A stretch of DNA of 64,000 nucleotides, taken from contig JAVUPY010000067.1 in NCBI GenBank assembly GCA_032252755.1, forward strand, positions 62,001 through 126,000, written 5' to 3'. The notes under the pieces were generated by a model, which saw nothing but the letters and a program-made list of their open reading frames with translations, was not told where the DNA came from and made no database searches. Position 1 is the first letter of the stretch. Each line of letters starts with the position of its first letter. Position numbers and translations under genes: made by a program. The DNA is from Terriglobia bacterium (GTDB taxonomy: Bacteria; Acidobacteriota; Terriglobia; Terriglobales; Acidobacteriaceae). Of this stretch, positions 18,701 through 25,316 are shown in pieces.

Positions 18701-19936
18701 GAGGTAACCGGTCCAAAGCTGCGCGAGTACCTGCGAGAGAGTTTGCCGGACTACATGATCCCGGCGCAGTACGTTTTTCTGTCCGAACTGCCGATTTCGA
18801 AGAATGGAAAAATCGACAAAGCTGCTCTTCCGGAGCCGAGCGGACAACTCGTCAAAGACGCAATTGCTGCTCCGCACGATGCCGTCGAGGCGAAGCTTAA
18901 GCCAATTTGGGAGAATGTGCTGGGGATTGCTCCCATAGGGGTCGACCAGGACTTTTTCGAATTAGGCGGTCACTCACTTTTGGCTACCAAGCTTTTGGCT
19001 CGGATCGAGCGAATGTTCGGTGTCAAGCTGCCGATCGCGTCAATTTTCCAATATTCGACCATTGAAGAACTCGCGCCCCTTGTTCGGAATCAGTCGGCGC
19101 TCGCAAAACCGGGCGGTGCTTCACAGCCACCTCTATTGTGGGTCGGTGGGGGGACCTTCCTGCGGCCGATTGCGAAATGGCTGCAACCCGATCGTGCGCT
19201 CATTTCGGTGTCTCTTGAACCGGAGGAATGGGCAGCGTTGAAACCACCGTTCCGACTTGAAGCAGTGGCGGCGGTCCTGGCAGGACGGATTCTGAAAAAT
19301 CACCCGACCGGACCCTATCATCTGGCAGGCTGGTGTTACGAGGGACTGCTCGCTTACGAAACCGCGCAGCAATTACGAGCGCAGGGGGCCGACGTCGGAC
19401 TGCTCGTGCTCGTGGATGCCGCAACCCCGTCGAGTAGGAAGAGCTTTTCGAAAGTGGGAGAGGTGGTTGCACGGATTCAGCGCGAGACATTCCACTTGTC
19501 GCGATTGGTGCGCAGAAGCCCATCGAAATGGCCGGCATACCTGCGGGAACGTTTTCAGGAATTTTCGAAGCGGCTGACCAGGAACAAGTGGCAGAGCGCA
19601 TATGAAAATGAAGCGCGGTCGGAATCGTCAGGGGGCGAGGAGGGCAATCGAATTCTGCACCTGTCGATCGTTGATCACGTTCTCAAGCCGTATGATGGGC
19701 CGTTGCTGTTCTTCCAGGCAGCAGAACGGCCAGTCGGCAAGTATTGGGATCTTGCGTGGGAATGGAAAGACCTGACAGAGGGCCGTTGCGACTGCAGGGA
19801 GATTCCCGGGGACCACGTTACGCTCTTAAAGCCGCCGAATATCGATCTGCTTGCAGAGCACCTCAAGACGGCGTTGGATGCTGCTTCGGATTCCACGTCA
19901 AGAAAACGGCGTACGACCGACGTGACCTACGCATGA
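12767..19936 (+). CDS. nonribosomal peptide synthetase: AL-T-C-C-A-T-TE
   Basis: This is a 2389-aa single-protein assembly line. (1) Residues 20-515 are an acyl-CoA-synthetase-like ligase (HTSGTTSRPK near 170, YGMTEASHQM, closing Lys in TGATGKPQRI). (2) A carrier has FEVGGDSI near 556. (3) Condensation domain 1 has HHIAFDA near 749, Ala replacing the motif's last Gly. (4) Condensation domain 2 has HHIAADG near 1210. (5) The adenylation domain runs 1535-2000 (YTSGSTGQPKG, NGYGPTENT, NGKIDKAAL). My hand alignment gives the pocket D-A-L-W-L-G-G-T-F, closest to valine-type codes. (6) A carrier has FELGGHSLL near 2063. (7) A thioesterase has GWCYEG near 2187 with Cys in the nucleophile position and a later GDHVTLL. 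The likely product is an acylated aliphatic amino acid or derivative. The PPTase gene is coupled directly behind it. Confidence 0.9.
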   Translation: MGHSQSAGAGGTVYTGLIDATQSAPEAIALLGPENLPATYEDVSQQVRRVAGSLTSLGINVGDKVATVVPDSPEMATLFLGCASVATCAPLNPRYRSSDFEFYLSDLKPKLVVVDSDLDSPARDIAKSLRLRMVELRRISGAKAGYFDLESADSTAEIRLAEAHDIALVLHTSGTTSRPKMVPISHSNLVASAANISHSLALTSADRCLNTMPLFHIHGLVGAVLSSLSAGGSVICMPGFQARQFFEWMKDLHPTWYSSVPTMHQAILARAEENEEVIRGNRLRFIRSCSSALSPSVMAELEKTFGVPVIEAYGMTEASHQMASNPLPPRVRKPGSVGVATGTELGIMDGAGHLLPSMQTGEIVVRGPSVTLGYEGNPEANRKSFVDGWFRTGDQGYMDSDGYLFLTGRIKELINRGGEKISPREIDDLLLSHPAVAQALAFAIPDEKLGEDVGAAVVLKPGESVTELEIREYLAGLTADFKVPRRIVFLDKLPTGATGKPQRIGLAGVLGLDNQAVDRGSAEFVAPRNETEAALAELWSDVLGRKQSSVNENFFEVGGDSILAAQLIGRIRRRFGVEVSMPRLFELPTICALSEWLGEHQSNSHLPTMVRVDRSGDIPLSFPQRRMWFASQYAGDSPVYNRAFAIRLRGPLDVFRIQQSLTAVVDRHESLRTNYKLRDGVPVQTIGNFRPVAISIVDLQRHSEEHRIAAAVDWARGEVRKPFALASDLMLRAGLSKLGPEDHVLLCVTHHIAFDATSQAPFLNDLAEAYRGITKELPGLDYPDYASWQVTRGSEHFDEMLEWWKQELRGIPSVHRFPTDFNRPSRQSYRGGNVGLVLDSETSAKVSVIANELGATPFMVLLAAFSALTSRYCDSNECVVGTPTSGRLTAESEEMVGLFVNLVVLRTGVETGCNFKELVTNVRTTTLRALDHQDFPFEKLVEGMAPERSLAHSPLFQIMFEYRNHPSAELRIEGIAAEPFEFESGYSQYDLHFDIRPGKSGMRFLLHYNQDLFRRESAERILSDFRTILSGAVKNPAMKIEELECVGVGARQASVKTTPQAVEENGPAERGIPRQKRSPGEASKLSFAQERLWFLHQLEPDNATYNIPVWLKLTGDIDEDALRKSFEFVLDRHESLRTVFRSRDGAPVQMVLPVERYEFPIVDAANLSHSELHDAARREILRPFDLANDAMIRAALYRVRPDTHYMLIVVHHIAADGWSMPILQQELSAAYRAYVRGLEPNLPRLPVQYADFAAWQREFLSGKVFEQQLDFWTRQLKGAPNNPLMLTDRPRGARQTYGGERYIVPMSAEFEAELNRFNRKERVTLFMTLLAGLETVLHRRTGQTDIVVGAPIANRTRVDLEPLIGFFVNTLALRCDFSDDPTFREVLNRIREKTLEAYQNQDLPFEKLVQALQPERSLSHTPVFQVILAVQNTPDENTDFGALSVVQEDIDERLAKFDMSISVEFKPRLRIVYNVNTDLFEHETVVRFAEHFENFVRAAMASPDVRVSQLEMISTVEREQLLRWGQNSRPYPDKAVHEIFEAVVERSPDSIAIVAGDRQYCYRELDERANQLARALHAVGIGPGKRVGLLMRRSFETIASMLSVLKLGAAYVPLDKDYPRQRIEFISRDCELAAVLTTPDMIDRVPADRRIVRADETESNSKEALDIRVGPDEAAYVIYTSGSTGQPKGVEVPHRGIVRLVFDQEYAQFGPSETTLQLAPLSFDASTLEIWAALLHGGTCVLFSGSRIDAEQVGATVKAHGVSTLWLTSSLFNIIIDESLEALAPVRQLLAGGEALSVPHVRKAFKTLKQTQLINGYGPTENTTFSCCHRISAETLKTRSSIPIGKPIANTDALILNGRMEMVPIGVPGELYLGGDGLAIGYVNRPELTAQKFVSVNLGGRTRRLYRTGDICRWLNDGTIEFLGRSDDQVKIRGFRIELGEIETAIAGNEGVNSVAVVVIGEGANKRLVAYVVAKNGREVTGPKLREYLRESLPDYMIPAQYVFLSELPISKNGKIDKAALPEPSGQLVKDAIAAPHDAVEAKLKPIWENVLGIAPIGVDQDFFELGGHSLLATKLLARIERMFGVKLPIASIFQYSTIEELAPLVRNQSALAKPGGASQPPLLWVGGGTFLRPIAKWLQPDRALISVSLEPEEWAALKPPFRLEAVAAVLAGRILKNHPTGPYHLAGWCYEGLLAYETAQQLRAQGADVGLLVLVDAATPSSRKSFSKVGEVVARIQRETFHLSRLVRRSPSKWPAYLRERFQEFSKRLTRNKWQSAYENEARSESSGGEEGNRILHLSIVDHVLKPYDGPLLFFQAAERPVGKYWDLAWEWKDLTEGRCDCREIPGDHVTLLKPPNIDLLAEHLKTALDAASDSTSRKRRTTDVTYA

Positions 19937-20658
19937 AACCCATTTGGCAGGCAGCGCCGGCGGACCTCGAGGTTCGGCAGGACGAGGCTCACGTCTGGTT
20001 CTGCAATTTCTCGGAGGTAAGTGATTTCGCGGACGGTTCCCAAGTTCTTTCCGAAGCAGAACAGAACCGCGCTGATCGATTCAAGACGGAAGACTCAAAA
20101 TTAACCTATATTGGATCGCACATCTTCCTGCGGCGGGTGCTCGGATCGTGTCTGCCAATCCCAGCTTCGGCAGTGCGGTTTTCCGTCTCGACGGGTGGAA
20201 AGCCGTGCCTCGATCAGCTCATTCACGCAACTGATCTCCAATTCAACCTGAGCCATTCGCAGCGGAGCGCAGCCTGCATTATTGCCCGCGGCACAGCCGT
20301 TGGAATTGACCTGGAACGCTCTGATCCCGAGCTGTGCGATGACGATACTGCCAGACAGGTGTTTGGACAGGAAGAGCTGCACTATCTCAACCAGCGCGGG
20401 CAGACAGAACGAACAGCGGCATTCTTTCGGGGATGGACAAAAAAGGAAGCCTACGCGAAGTGCAAGGGAACTGGACTCTCGTCCGACTTGGCCGCCTTAA
20501 CTATAGGTTGCCACGACGCTGAGTCGGTGTTCGGCGGTGTTTCTTTGCTTTCGTTCCGATTTCCAAACGGATACGCAGGGGCTCTCGCGATCGAGGGACC
20601 GTCTGTGCCTGTGAGTTATTGGACTATGTCGCCGCAACGCTTGATCAATTTGACATGA
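19933..20658 (+). CDS. 4'-phosphopantetheinyl transferase, Sfp type
   Basis: This is a 241-aa enzyme that transfers phosphopantetheine from CoA to the carrier-domain serines of the adjacent NRPS. Signatures are FNLSHSQRSAACI near residue 104, the metal-binding GIDLERS near 122, and WTKKEAYAKCKGTGL near 173. The reading frame extends upstream, but the ATG at 19933 overlaps the NRPS stop as ATGA, which settles the start and indicates coupled translation. The stop codon lies next to the terminator of the convergent PEP-CTERM gene. Confidence 0.92.
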   Translation: MKPIWQAAPADLEVRQDEAHVWFCNFSEVSDFADGSQVLSEAEQNRADRFKTEDSKLTYIGSHIFLRRVLGSCLPIPASAVRFSVSTGGKPCLDQLIHATDLQFNLSHSQRSAACIIARGTAVGIDLERSDPELCDDDTARQVFGQEELHYLNQRGQTERTAAFFRGWTKKEAYAKCKGTGLSSDLAALTIGCHDAESVFGGVSLLSFRFPNGYAGALAIEGPSVPVSYWTMSPQRLINLT

Positions 20659-20680
20659 AAAAGCCGCCCGCGAGGGCGGC
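20658..20680 (-). terminator. intrinsic terminator of the PEP-CTERM gene
   Basis: A perfect 7-bp GC stem (20663-20669 with 20674-20680) and 4-nt loop are followed on the minus strand by U5. The U-tract DNA abuts the stop codon of the convergent phosphopantetheinyl transferase gene, which may also use the stem as a weak stop. Confidence 0.85.
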
Positions 20681-20702
20681 CTGAGCTAGTAGGAACATTT
20701 CG

Positions 20703-21323
20703 TCAGATCAGAAAGCGACGGCGAATCGCGCCCGCTGCGCCGAGGATACCAGTTCCAAGAAGGAACAGGCTACCCGGTTCAGGAACGAAGCCAACTAGAG
20801 GCTGAGGTCCATCAGTAATAAACTGCCCATCTGAGTTGACCGGCAGATAGAACAGGGCATTGGAGGCGTTGTAACCACCTTCAATCGCTGCGAGTGCGTC
20901 AGCAATGTCCTGATCAACATCCGCCTGATTGAACTGACCCTGGAAGGTAGTGCCGGTCAGTCCCGCGACCTGCCAAATTGCTACCTGCAAGTCGATATCG
21001 CCCGGATGCTGCACCAATTGCCAAGCCAGCCAAGCAATCTCGGTGTACGACTGCGTAGTCTGGTTGAAGGGACCAGCCACTGGCACATCGGCAATTGTGT
21101 AAACGTTCGCCGTCCAACTCTCGCCGATGGAGATCTCGTTCTGGTCAGACCAGCAAACGAGCCACTGATTCCCTGAGGGATACGCCGGATTAGACTGCTG
21201 GACGTTGAACTTGTATGGACCGGCCTGCCCATAAGGTGCAGAAACGGTCGTAATCTGAGCCGTATCAGCAAAGGCCCAGCTTGCAGCACATATTAACAAC
21301 AAAACCACCAAGAGCTTCTTCAT
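20703..21323 (-). CDS. PEP-CTERM surface protein with thioester-domain-like motifs
   Basis: This 206-aa exported protein has a signal peptide (MKKLLVVLLLICAASWAFA) and ends in a textbook PEP-CTERM sorting tag: VPEPGS, a hydrophobic span, then RRR at residues 180-206. It would be cleaved and anchored by an exosortase not present in this window. Cys57 (WLVCWSD) and Gln113 in DLQVAIWQV, separated by an AWLAWQL helix, match the layout of thioester (TQXA) adhesin domains, where Cys and Gln form an internal thioester. A longer reading frame exists upstream, but the ATG at 21323 has GGGGAAGG about 8 nt before it. A sigma-54-like promoter and a terminator flank the gene. Confidence 0.88.
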   Translation of the reverse strand: MKKLLVVLLLICAASWAFADTAQITTVSAPYGQAGPYKFNVQQSNPAYPSGNQWLVCWSDQNEISIGESWTANVYTIADVPVAGPFNQTTQSYTEIAWLAWQLVQHPGDIDLQVAIWQVAGLTGTTFQGQFNQADVDQDIADALAAIEGGYNASNALFYLPVNSDGQFITDGPQPLVGFVPEPGSLFLLGTGILGAAGAIRRRFLI

Positions 21324-21371
21324 TCGCGAAATCCTTCCCCCTCGACAGTTGAAACCGCCGCCCTGAGCTAG

Positions 21372-21387
21372 TGCATGTTGCTCGCCA
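21372..21387 (-). promoter_or_regulatory. sigma-54-type promoter of the PEP-CTERM gene
   Basis: On the minus strand TGGCGAGCAACATGCA fits the -24/-12 consensus TGGCACG-N4-TTGCA, with the invariant GG and GC exactly 10 nt apart. It would place the transcript start near 21360 and leave a leader of about 37 nt. Sigma-54 control of PEP-CTERM genes through PrsK/PrsR is established in other exosortase bacteria. Confidence 0.5.
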
Positions 21388-21599
21388 TAAGCAAACGAAT
21401 GATTACCATTGTTTTTCAATGACTTAGATGGGGTTTGAGCTGCTTAACGCCGGCTTGCAAAGGGAGATGTGCAAAAGCTTGCACTGGGAATGGTACCGTC
21501 GGGGTGTACGGGTCTGCTGATGGAGGCAGTAAAGGTAAGGTGGCCGCAGCCACAGATTCTGACGGCGACTATCGCTAGAACGGCCAGTTGCTAGAGTCG

Positions 21600-21710
21600 C
21601 AGTTCCCCGACTACCCTGATTCCACATTCGTGGAAGATACCGCGATCGTGGCTTCGCGCGCGGCAATTCTGTGTCAACCGGGAGCACCTAGCCGCCGGGG
21701 CGAAGTAGCC
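21600..21710 (+). pseudogene. relic of a dimethylarginine dimethylaminohydrolase-like gene
   Basis: A 37-codon stretch includes PDSTFVEDTAIV and QPGAPSRRGEV, the conserved N-terminal block of DDAH-family amidinotransferase-fold hydrolases (Asp-rich loop, then the R-PGAPSRRGE segment). Upstream and downstream sequence in this frame is unrelated, and the other ~220 residues and the catalytic Cys are missing. It is a fragment, not a working gene. Confidence 0.65.
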
Positions 21711-21712
21711 AT

Positions 21713-21826
21713 CTCGCAACGGCACTGGGCAAACTCCTTGAGCAACGCGAACTCGAGTATCTGCCGCTCAACGGGCGCAATTTCGCTGAATTCGGATTGC
21801 TGCAAGTCGGCGTAGTTCAAAGAATT
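21713..21826 (+). pseudogene. relic of an Acidobacteriota-type TonB-dependent receptor
   Basis: A different frame directly after the DDAH relic reads LGKLLEQRELEYLPLNGRNF, then AEFGLLQVGVV. ELPLNGRNF-x-x-L-x-x-LxPGV is the plug-domain start of the large carboxypeptidase-regulatory/TonB receptor family of Acidobacteriota. Only about 38 codons survive. A weak further echo, TDSDGDYR near 21553-21577, may be the regulatory-domain part of the same gene. Confidence 0.6.
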
Positions 21827-22184
21827 CAAACCTCGTACAGCTTACTTGAATGCGGTCACGTGCCTCCGGTTCGGAGGCAAGATTGCCGACCGGATGGCTG
21901 TCGCGTCATTTCATCGCATAAAGCGTCACAAGCGAACCGTTACCGCTGGGTGGGAATTGGGTTACGGAAGTCACTGCGCCCGTGTGCCCCCACCTGTAGC
22001 CGCGCACGAAGAAATCGAGGTAGAGTTGATCGTTAGAGAGTACACCGATAGGTTGCTTGGGTATCTTGCACGTGGTAGTAATCGACGAAGGAAAGTAAAA
22101 CAGATTCACGACGAAGTAATGCAGGCAATACGTCTCCTCTGATGTATCGTGGGAAATCCGGGTTACGGGTTCGAGCAAAAATAC
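21827..22184 (+). other. intergenic stretch with no recognisable gene
   Basis: This is about 360 bp between the TonB relic and the flippase. Short open frames exist on both strands, but none has a ribosome-binding site, family motif or coupling to a neighbour. It probably belongs to the same decayed segment. Confidence 0.5.
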
Positions 22185-23678
22185 ATGATTGAAGAGTTAC
22201 GCCGATTACTGAAGCACTCGGGCATTTATGGCGTCAGCGTAGTCCTATCGAAAATGGTGGGATTCCTGATGATTCCCATCTACACCCGCTGCCTTGCGCC
22301 GAGCGACTACGGAGTGCTCGAACTCCTGGACTTGTTAATGTTTCTCACCGGCATTTTTGCCTCGATGGGCATCTATTCCGCCGTTTTCAAGTTTTATTCA
22401 GCGTATGAAAGTCAGCAGGACAAGAGAGAGGTAATTTCCAGTGCTCTTCTCTACTACTGCGCGATTTCGGGAGCACTTTCTGTCTGCATGATTCTGGCGG
22501 CCAAGCCCTTAGCGTATTTCGTTTTCGGTGGGGCGCAGTATGTGGTTTTCATCCGGATTACCGCGTTTACCTTGTTCTTTTCGAGCTTGGCGGATGTGCC
22601 GCAAGCTTACTGGCGAGTTCAAGAGAAGACTGTACTTTTCGCCGGTCTAGGGGTGATGAAGACTTTCGTTTCCATTCTTTCCCTCATCACAGCACTAGTA
22701 ATCCTGAAATTGGGACTGCGGGGTGCCGTGTACGCCAACATGGTGACTGCGGCGATCTTTGGGATACCGTTGTTTGGCTGGACTTTGGCAAAGATGCCGA
22801 GAAGGGTTGTTCCGGCCAAATTGAAGGAAATGTTGAAATATGGCGCACCCTTGATTGTGCAGAGTCTTGGCTCTTTCGTATTGGTTTACTCCGACCGCTT
22901 CTTCCTTCGGCACTACACAGATCTCAATGAGGTTGGTGTTTATTCACTTGGATATAAGCTTGCCGGTATTGTCAGCGTTCTAGTTACAGGCCCGTTCAGC
23001 TTCGCATGGCAGTGGCAACAGTTTGAGATCGCAAAGAGAGAAGACGGGAAGCGCATTCAGGCGCGCATACAAACATACCAGTTGCTGGTTTCTCTGCTGG
23101 TTGGATTGGGCGTATCGGTGTTGGCTAAGGACATTCTCTCAGTAATTGCTCCGAAATCGTATTTCGGGGCCGATACTGTTGTGCCACTTATTGTGCTCAG
23201 CTATATTTTCGCGAACATGCGAATTGTGGTAGCCAGCGGTGTTCTAGTGCAGCGGACCACAGAACAGATGGCGCTAATTTACAGTTTGTCGGCAGCATCG
23301 AATCTAGCTCTTAACTGGTGGCTTATACCCCGGTTTGGAATGATGGGGGCTGCCATTGCTACGGCCGGATCGTACGGATTCAGCTTGCTTTTGGCATTTA
23401 TTGTGGCGCAGAGGCTCTACTATGTTCCGTACGAATACAAGCGGAATTTTCTCTTATTAGGCATTTCATTTGCCACCTACTATCTCAGTACTTTGATTCG
23501 GTTCTCCCTGATATTTTCGGTGGTGGCCAAATGTCTCTTGTTGGGGGCCTTCGTTATTTTGGCGATGTGCGTGCTGGATTCGAAAGAACGAAAGATGGGA
23601 GTCGAATTGATGCGGGCGGCAGTTTATAGGGTTCGGGGGAAATTGAAAGCTGGTGGGGAACGAGTACTTCAGCCGTGA
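22185..23678 (+). CDS. polysaccharide flippase, Wzx/MurJ-like (MOP superfamily)
   Basis: This is a 497-aa integral membrane protein with about 12-14 hydrophobic segments over its whole length, starting with VVLSKMVGFLMIPIYTRCLA near residue 17. The SKxVGFxxIPIYTRxL-x-P-x-DYG pattern is the hallmark of O-antigen/EPS flippases, which move lipid-linked repeat units across the inner membrane. An upstream GTG at 22149 adds 12 residues, but ATG 22185 (MIEELRRLLKHSG) fits the family better. It is the intact counterpart of the relic at 2570. The following kinase-like gene starts 30 bp later. Confidence 0.88.
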   Translation: MIEELRRLLKHSGIYGVSVVLSKMVGFLMIPIYTRCLAPSDYGVLELLDLLMFLTGIFASMGIYSAVFKFYSAYESQQDKREVISSALLYYCAISGALSVCMILAAKPLAYFVFGGAQYVVFIRITAFTLFFSSLADVPQAYWRVQEKTVLFAGLGVMKTFVSILSLITALVILKLGLRGAVYANMVTAAIFGIPLFGWTLAKMPRRVVPAKLKEMLKYGAPLIVQSLGSFVLVYSDRFFLRHYTDLNEVGVYSLGYKLAGIVSVLVTGPFSFAWQWQQFEIAKREDGKRIQARIQTYQLLVSLLVGLGVSVLAKDILSVIAPKSYFGADTVVPLIVLSYIFANMRIVVASGVLVQRTTEQMALIYSLSAASNLALNWWLIPRFGMMGAAIATAGSYGFSLLLAFIVAQRLYYVPYEYKRNFLLLGISFATYYLSTLIRFSLIFSVVAKCLLLGAFVILAMCVLDSKERKMGVELMRAAVYRVRGKLKAGGERVLQP

Positions 23679-23708
23679 CCTGGGATCATCCTGCGAACGC
23701 GCACTAGT

Positions 23709-25313
23709 ATGGCAACTGATGTACATCTCGAGGCTGCAGTTGAGGATCCGGCCCAATCCCAGTGGTTGAACTTCCTGCCGAACCTTCAGGGACAGAGGGT
23801 GCTCGTTGCTGGCAAATGCCCGGCGGACGTGATCCGGGCACTTCGAGCCCGCAGCGGAATGCCGGTAACTTCCATTGGTGAGGAAAATGCGGTCCTTGGC
23901 TGTGAGCTTATGTCCCTGCCGGTTCGTCCTCCCGTTTCCGACAAGTTTTCTTTTGCAGTAATTGATGGGATCGCCGGTGTTTCGGAGTTTGATTTAGCAA
24001 TTGACCAGGTCATTCCTATTTTCCAATCAGATGTCGGCAAAATGGTGGTATGCCTGGCTGCGGGATGGAGTAAATTGCGGCTCCGGCGGTACGCTCGAAG
24101 CAAAGTTCGCGATCTTGGTTTTGCAAGCGCCGCTTATTATTGCGATCCCGACGTAGATAAGCCGGAGCGAATCATTTCGCTCTGCGCCGGAGCAGGGCCA
24201 GCTCTTTCCATACTATGTCCTCGACCCGATTCCGTCTTTGCGCGTGTTAAGTGGGCTTTCAAAGCAATGTTTTACCGGGTCGCGGGCTGCCTCAATCCAA
24301 GGTTCGGGTTGGTTTTGATCGCCCAAAAAGAGGTGAACGCTGTCAATCAGGGCAGCATGGCACAGCTGGCCACGGAATTGGTGAATCTTTCGGCGAAGGA
24401 GGCCACCGTTGTTTCTGTTTCGCAGCACTACAATGGTCGTCAGTTCTTGTTTGTTTACGATTCTTCTGCGAAATCGAAACTCCGGGCAGTAGCTAAATTT
24501 GCGAATAGAAGATATCCGCGCTTCGCTTTGTCGAAGAGAGAGTATCGTGCGTTATCCTTGGCGGATTCTGTTTCTAGCAGGATGCCAATGGATTCCAGGT
24601 TCGCACCAACGGTTCTGTTTTCAGAATGTAGCAGCGAATCAACGGCAATCGTTCTGAGTGCGGCTGACGGACAGTCCATTGCTCAGCTATGCAGTAGTCG
24701 AGAAATGAGCAGAAATTCTGAATTGGCAGGACAGGTGCTGGCGAAAGGCGTTCGGCTGCTTCGTCGTATTCAGAAAGAGATTTCGCTGGATCCCGCTAGC
24801 ATCGACTTCCGCTGTGATCACCGCTATCTTGAAAACTACCTTCAGCTCCCAATACTGATGTCTCCGAAAGTGGACGAAGATGTGCAACATGGAGATTTTA
24901 CTGTGGAACACGTCTTCTTTGATCCGGCTAAGAATCGCTGGACCGTACTGGATTGGGAATGGCTGGGTAGAGGATATCCCTTTCTTATGGATGTCTTTTC
25001 GTTCTTGCGCTCGGTACGTTTCTTGCAACCGAGAAACCAGGGAGCGCACTGGAAAGATGTCTCTTTCTTGTCTCTCCAAGACACATTCTTTCGGGAAAAC
25101 TGGTTCAGTGAACTGAGCCGAGCGATTGTATCGGAATACATTGCGGCACGCGGATTATCTCACCTTGACCGCTATTCTTGTTTTCTTCAGTACCTTCTCT
25201 TCCGCTGTAACAAAGTAAGACTGGACGAAGTGTTCTGGCCTCACCAACTTAGAGATTGGGAGAGGCTCACTGAATTTGCCGTAACCAATAGAAATCAATT
25301 TCAGCTTTGGTGA
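23709..25313 (+). CDS. two-domain protein: degenerate methyltransferase-like N-terminus plus phosphotransferase (APH)-like C-terminus
   Basis: This 534-aa protein has no single recognised family over its full length. Residues ~25-210 resemble a Rossmann methyltransferase that has lost the glycine-rich SAM loop (RVLVAGKCPADVIRAL). Residues ~220-530 resemble aminoglycoside-phosphotransferase-like kinases: catalytic HGD in VQHGDFTVEHVFF near 393 and the metal-binding Asp in VLDWEWLGRGYPF near 415. The Asn that normally follows HGDxxx is His here, so activity may be altered. It lies between the flippase and a methyltransferase with 30-bp and 3-bp gaps, so all three probably form one operon acting on the surface polymer or its lipid carrier. 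Confidence 0.7.
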   Translation: MATDVHLEAAVEDPAQSQWLNFLPNLQGQRVLVAGKCPADVIRALRARSGMPVTSIGEENAVLGCELMSLPVRPPVSDKFSFAVIDGIAGVSEFDLAIDQVIPIFQSDVGKMVVCLAAGWSKLRLRRYARSKVRDLGFASAAYYCDPDVDKPERIISLCAGAGPALSILCPRPDSVFARVKWAFKAMFYRVAGCLNPRFGLVLIAQKEVNAVNQGSMAQLATELVNLSAKEATVVSVSQHYNGRQFLFVYDSSAKSKLRAVAKFANRRYPRFALSKREYRALSLADSVSSRMPMDSRFAPTVLFSECSSESTAIVLSAADGQSIAQLCSSREMSRNSELAGQVLAKGVRLLRRIQKEISLDPASIDFRCDHRYLENYLQLPILMSPKVDEDVQHGDFTVEHVFFDPAKNRWTVLDWEWLGRGYPFLMDVFSFLRSVRFLQPRNQGAHWKDVSFLSLQDTFFRENWFSELSRAIVSEYIAARGLSHLDRYSCFLQYLLFRCNKVRLDEVFWPHQLRDWERLTEFAVTNRNQFQLW

Positions 25314-25316
25314 ACC

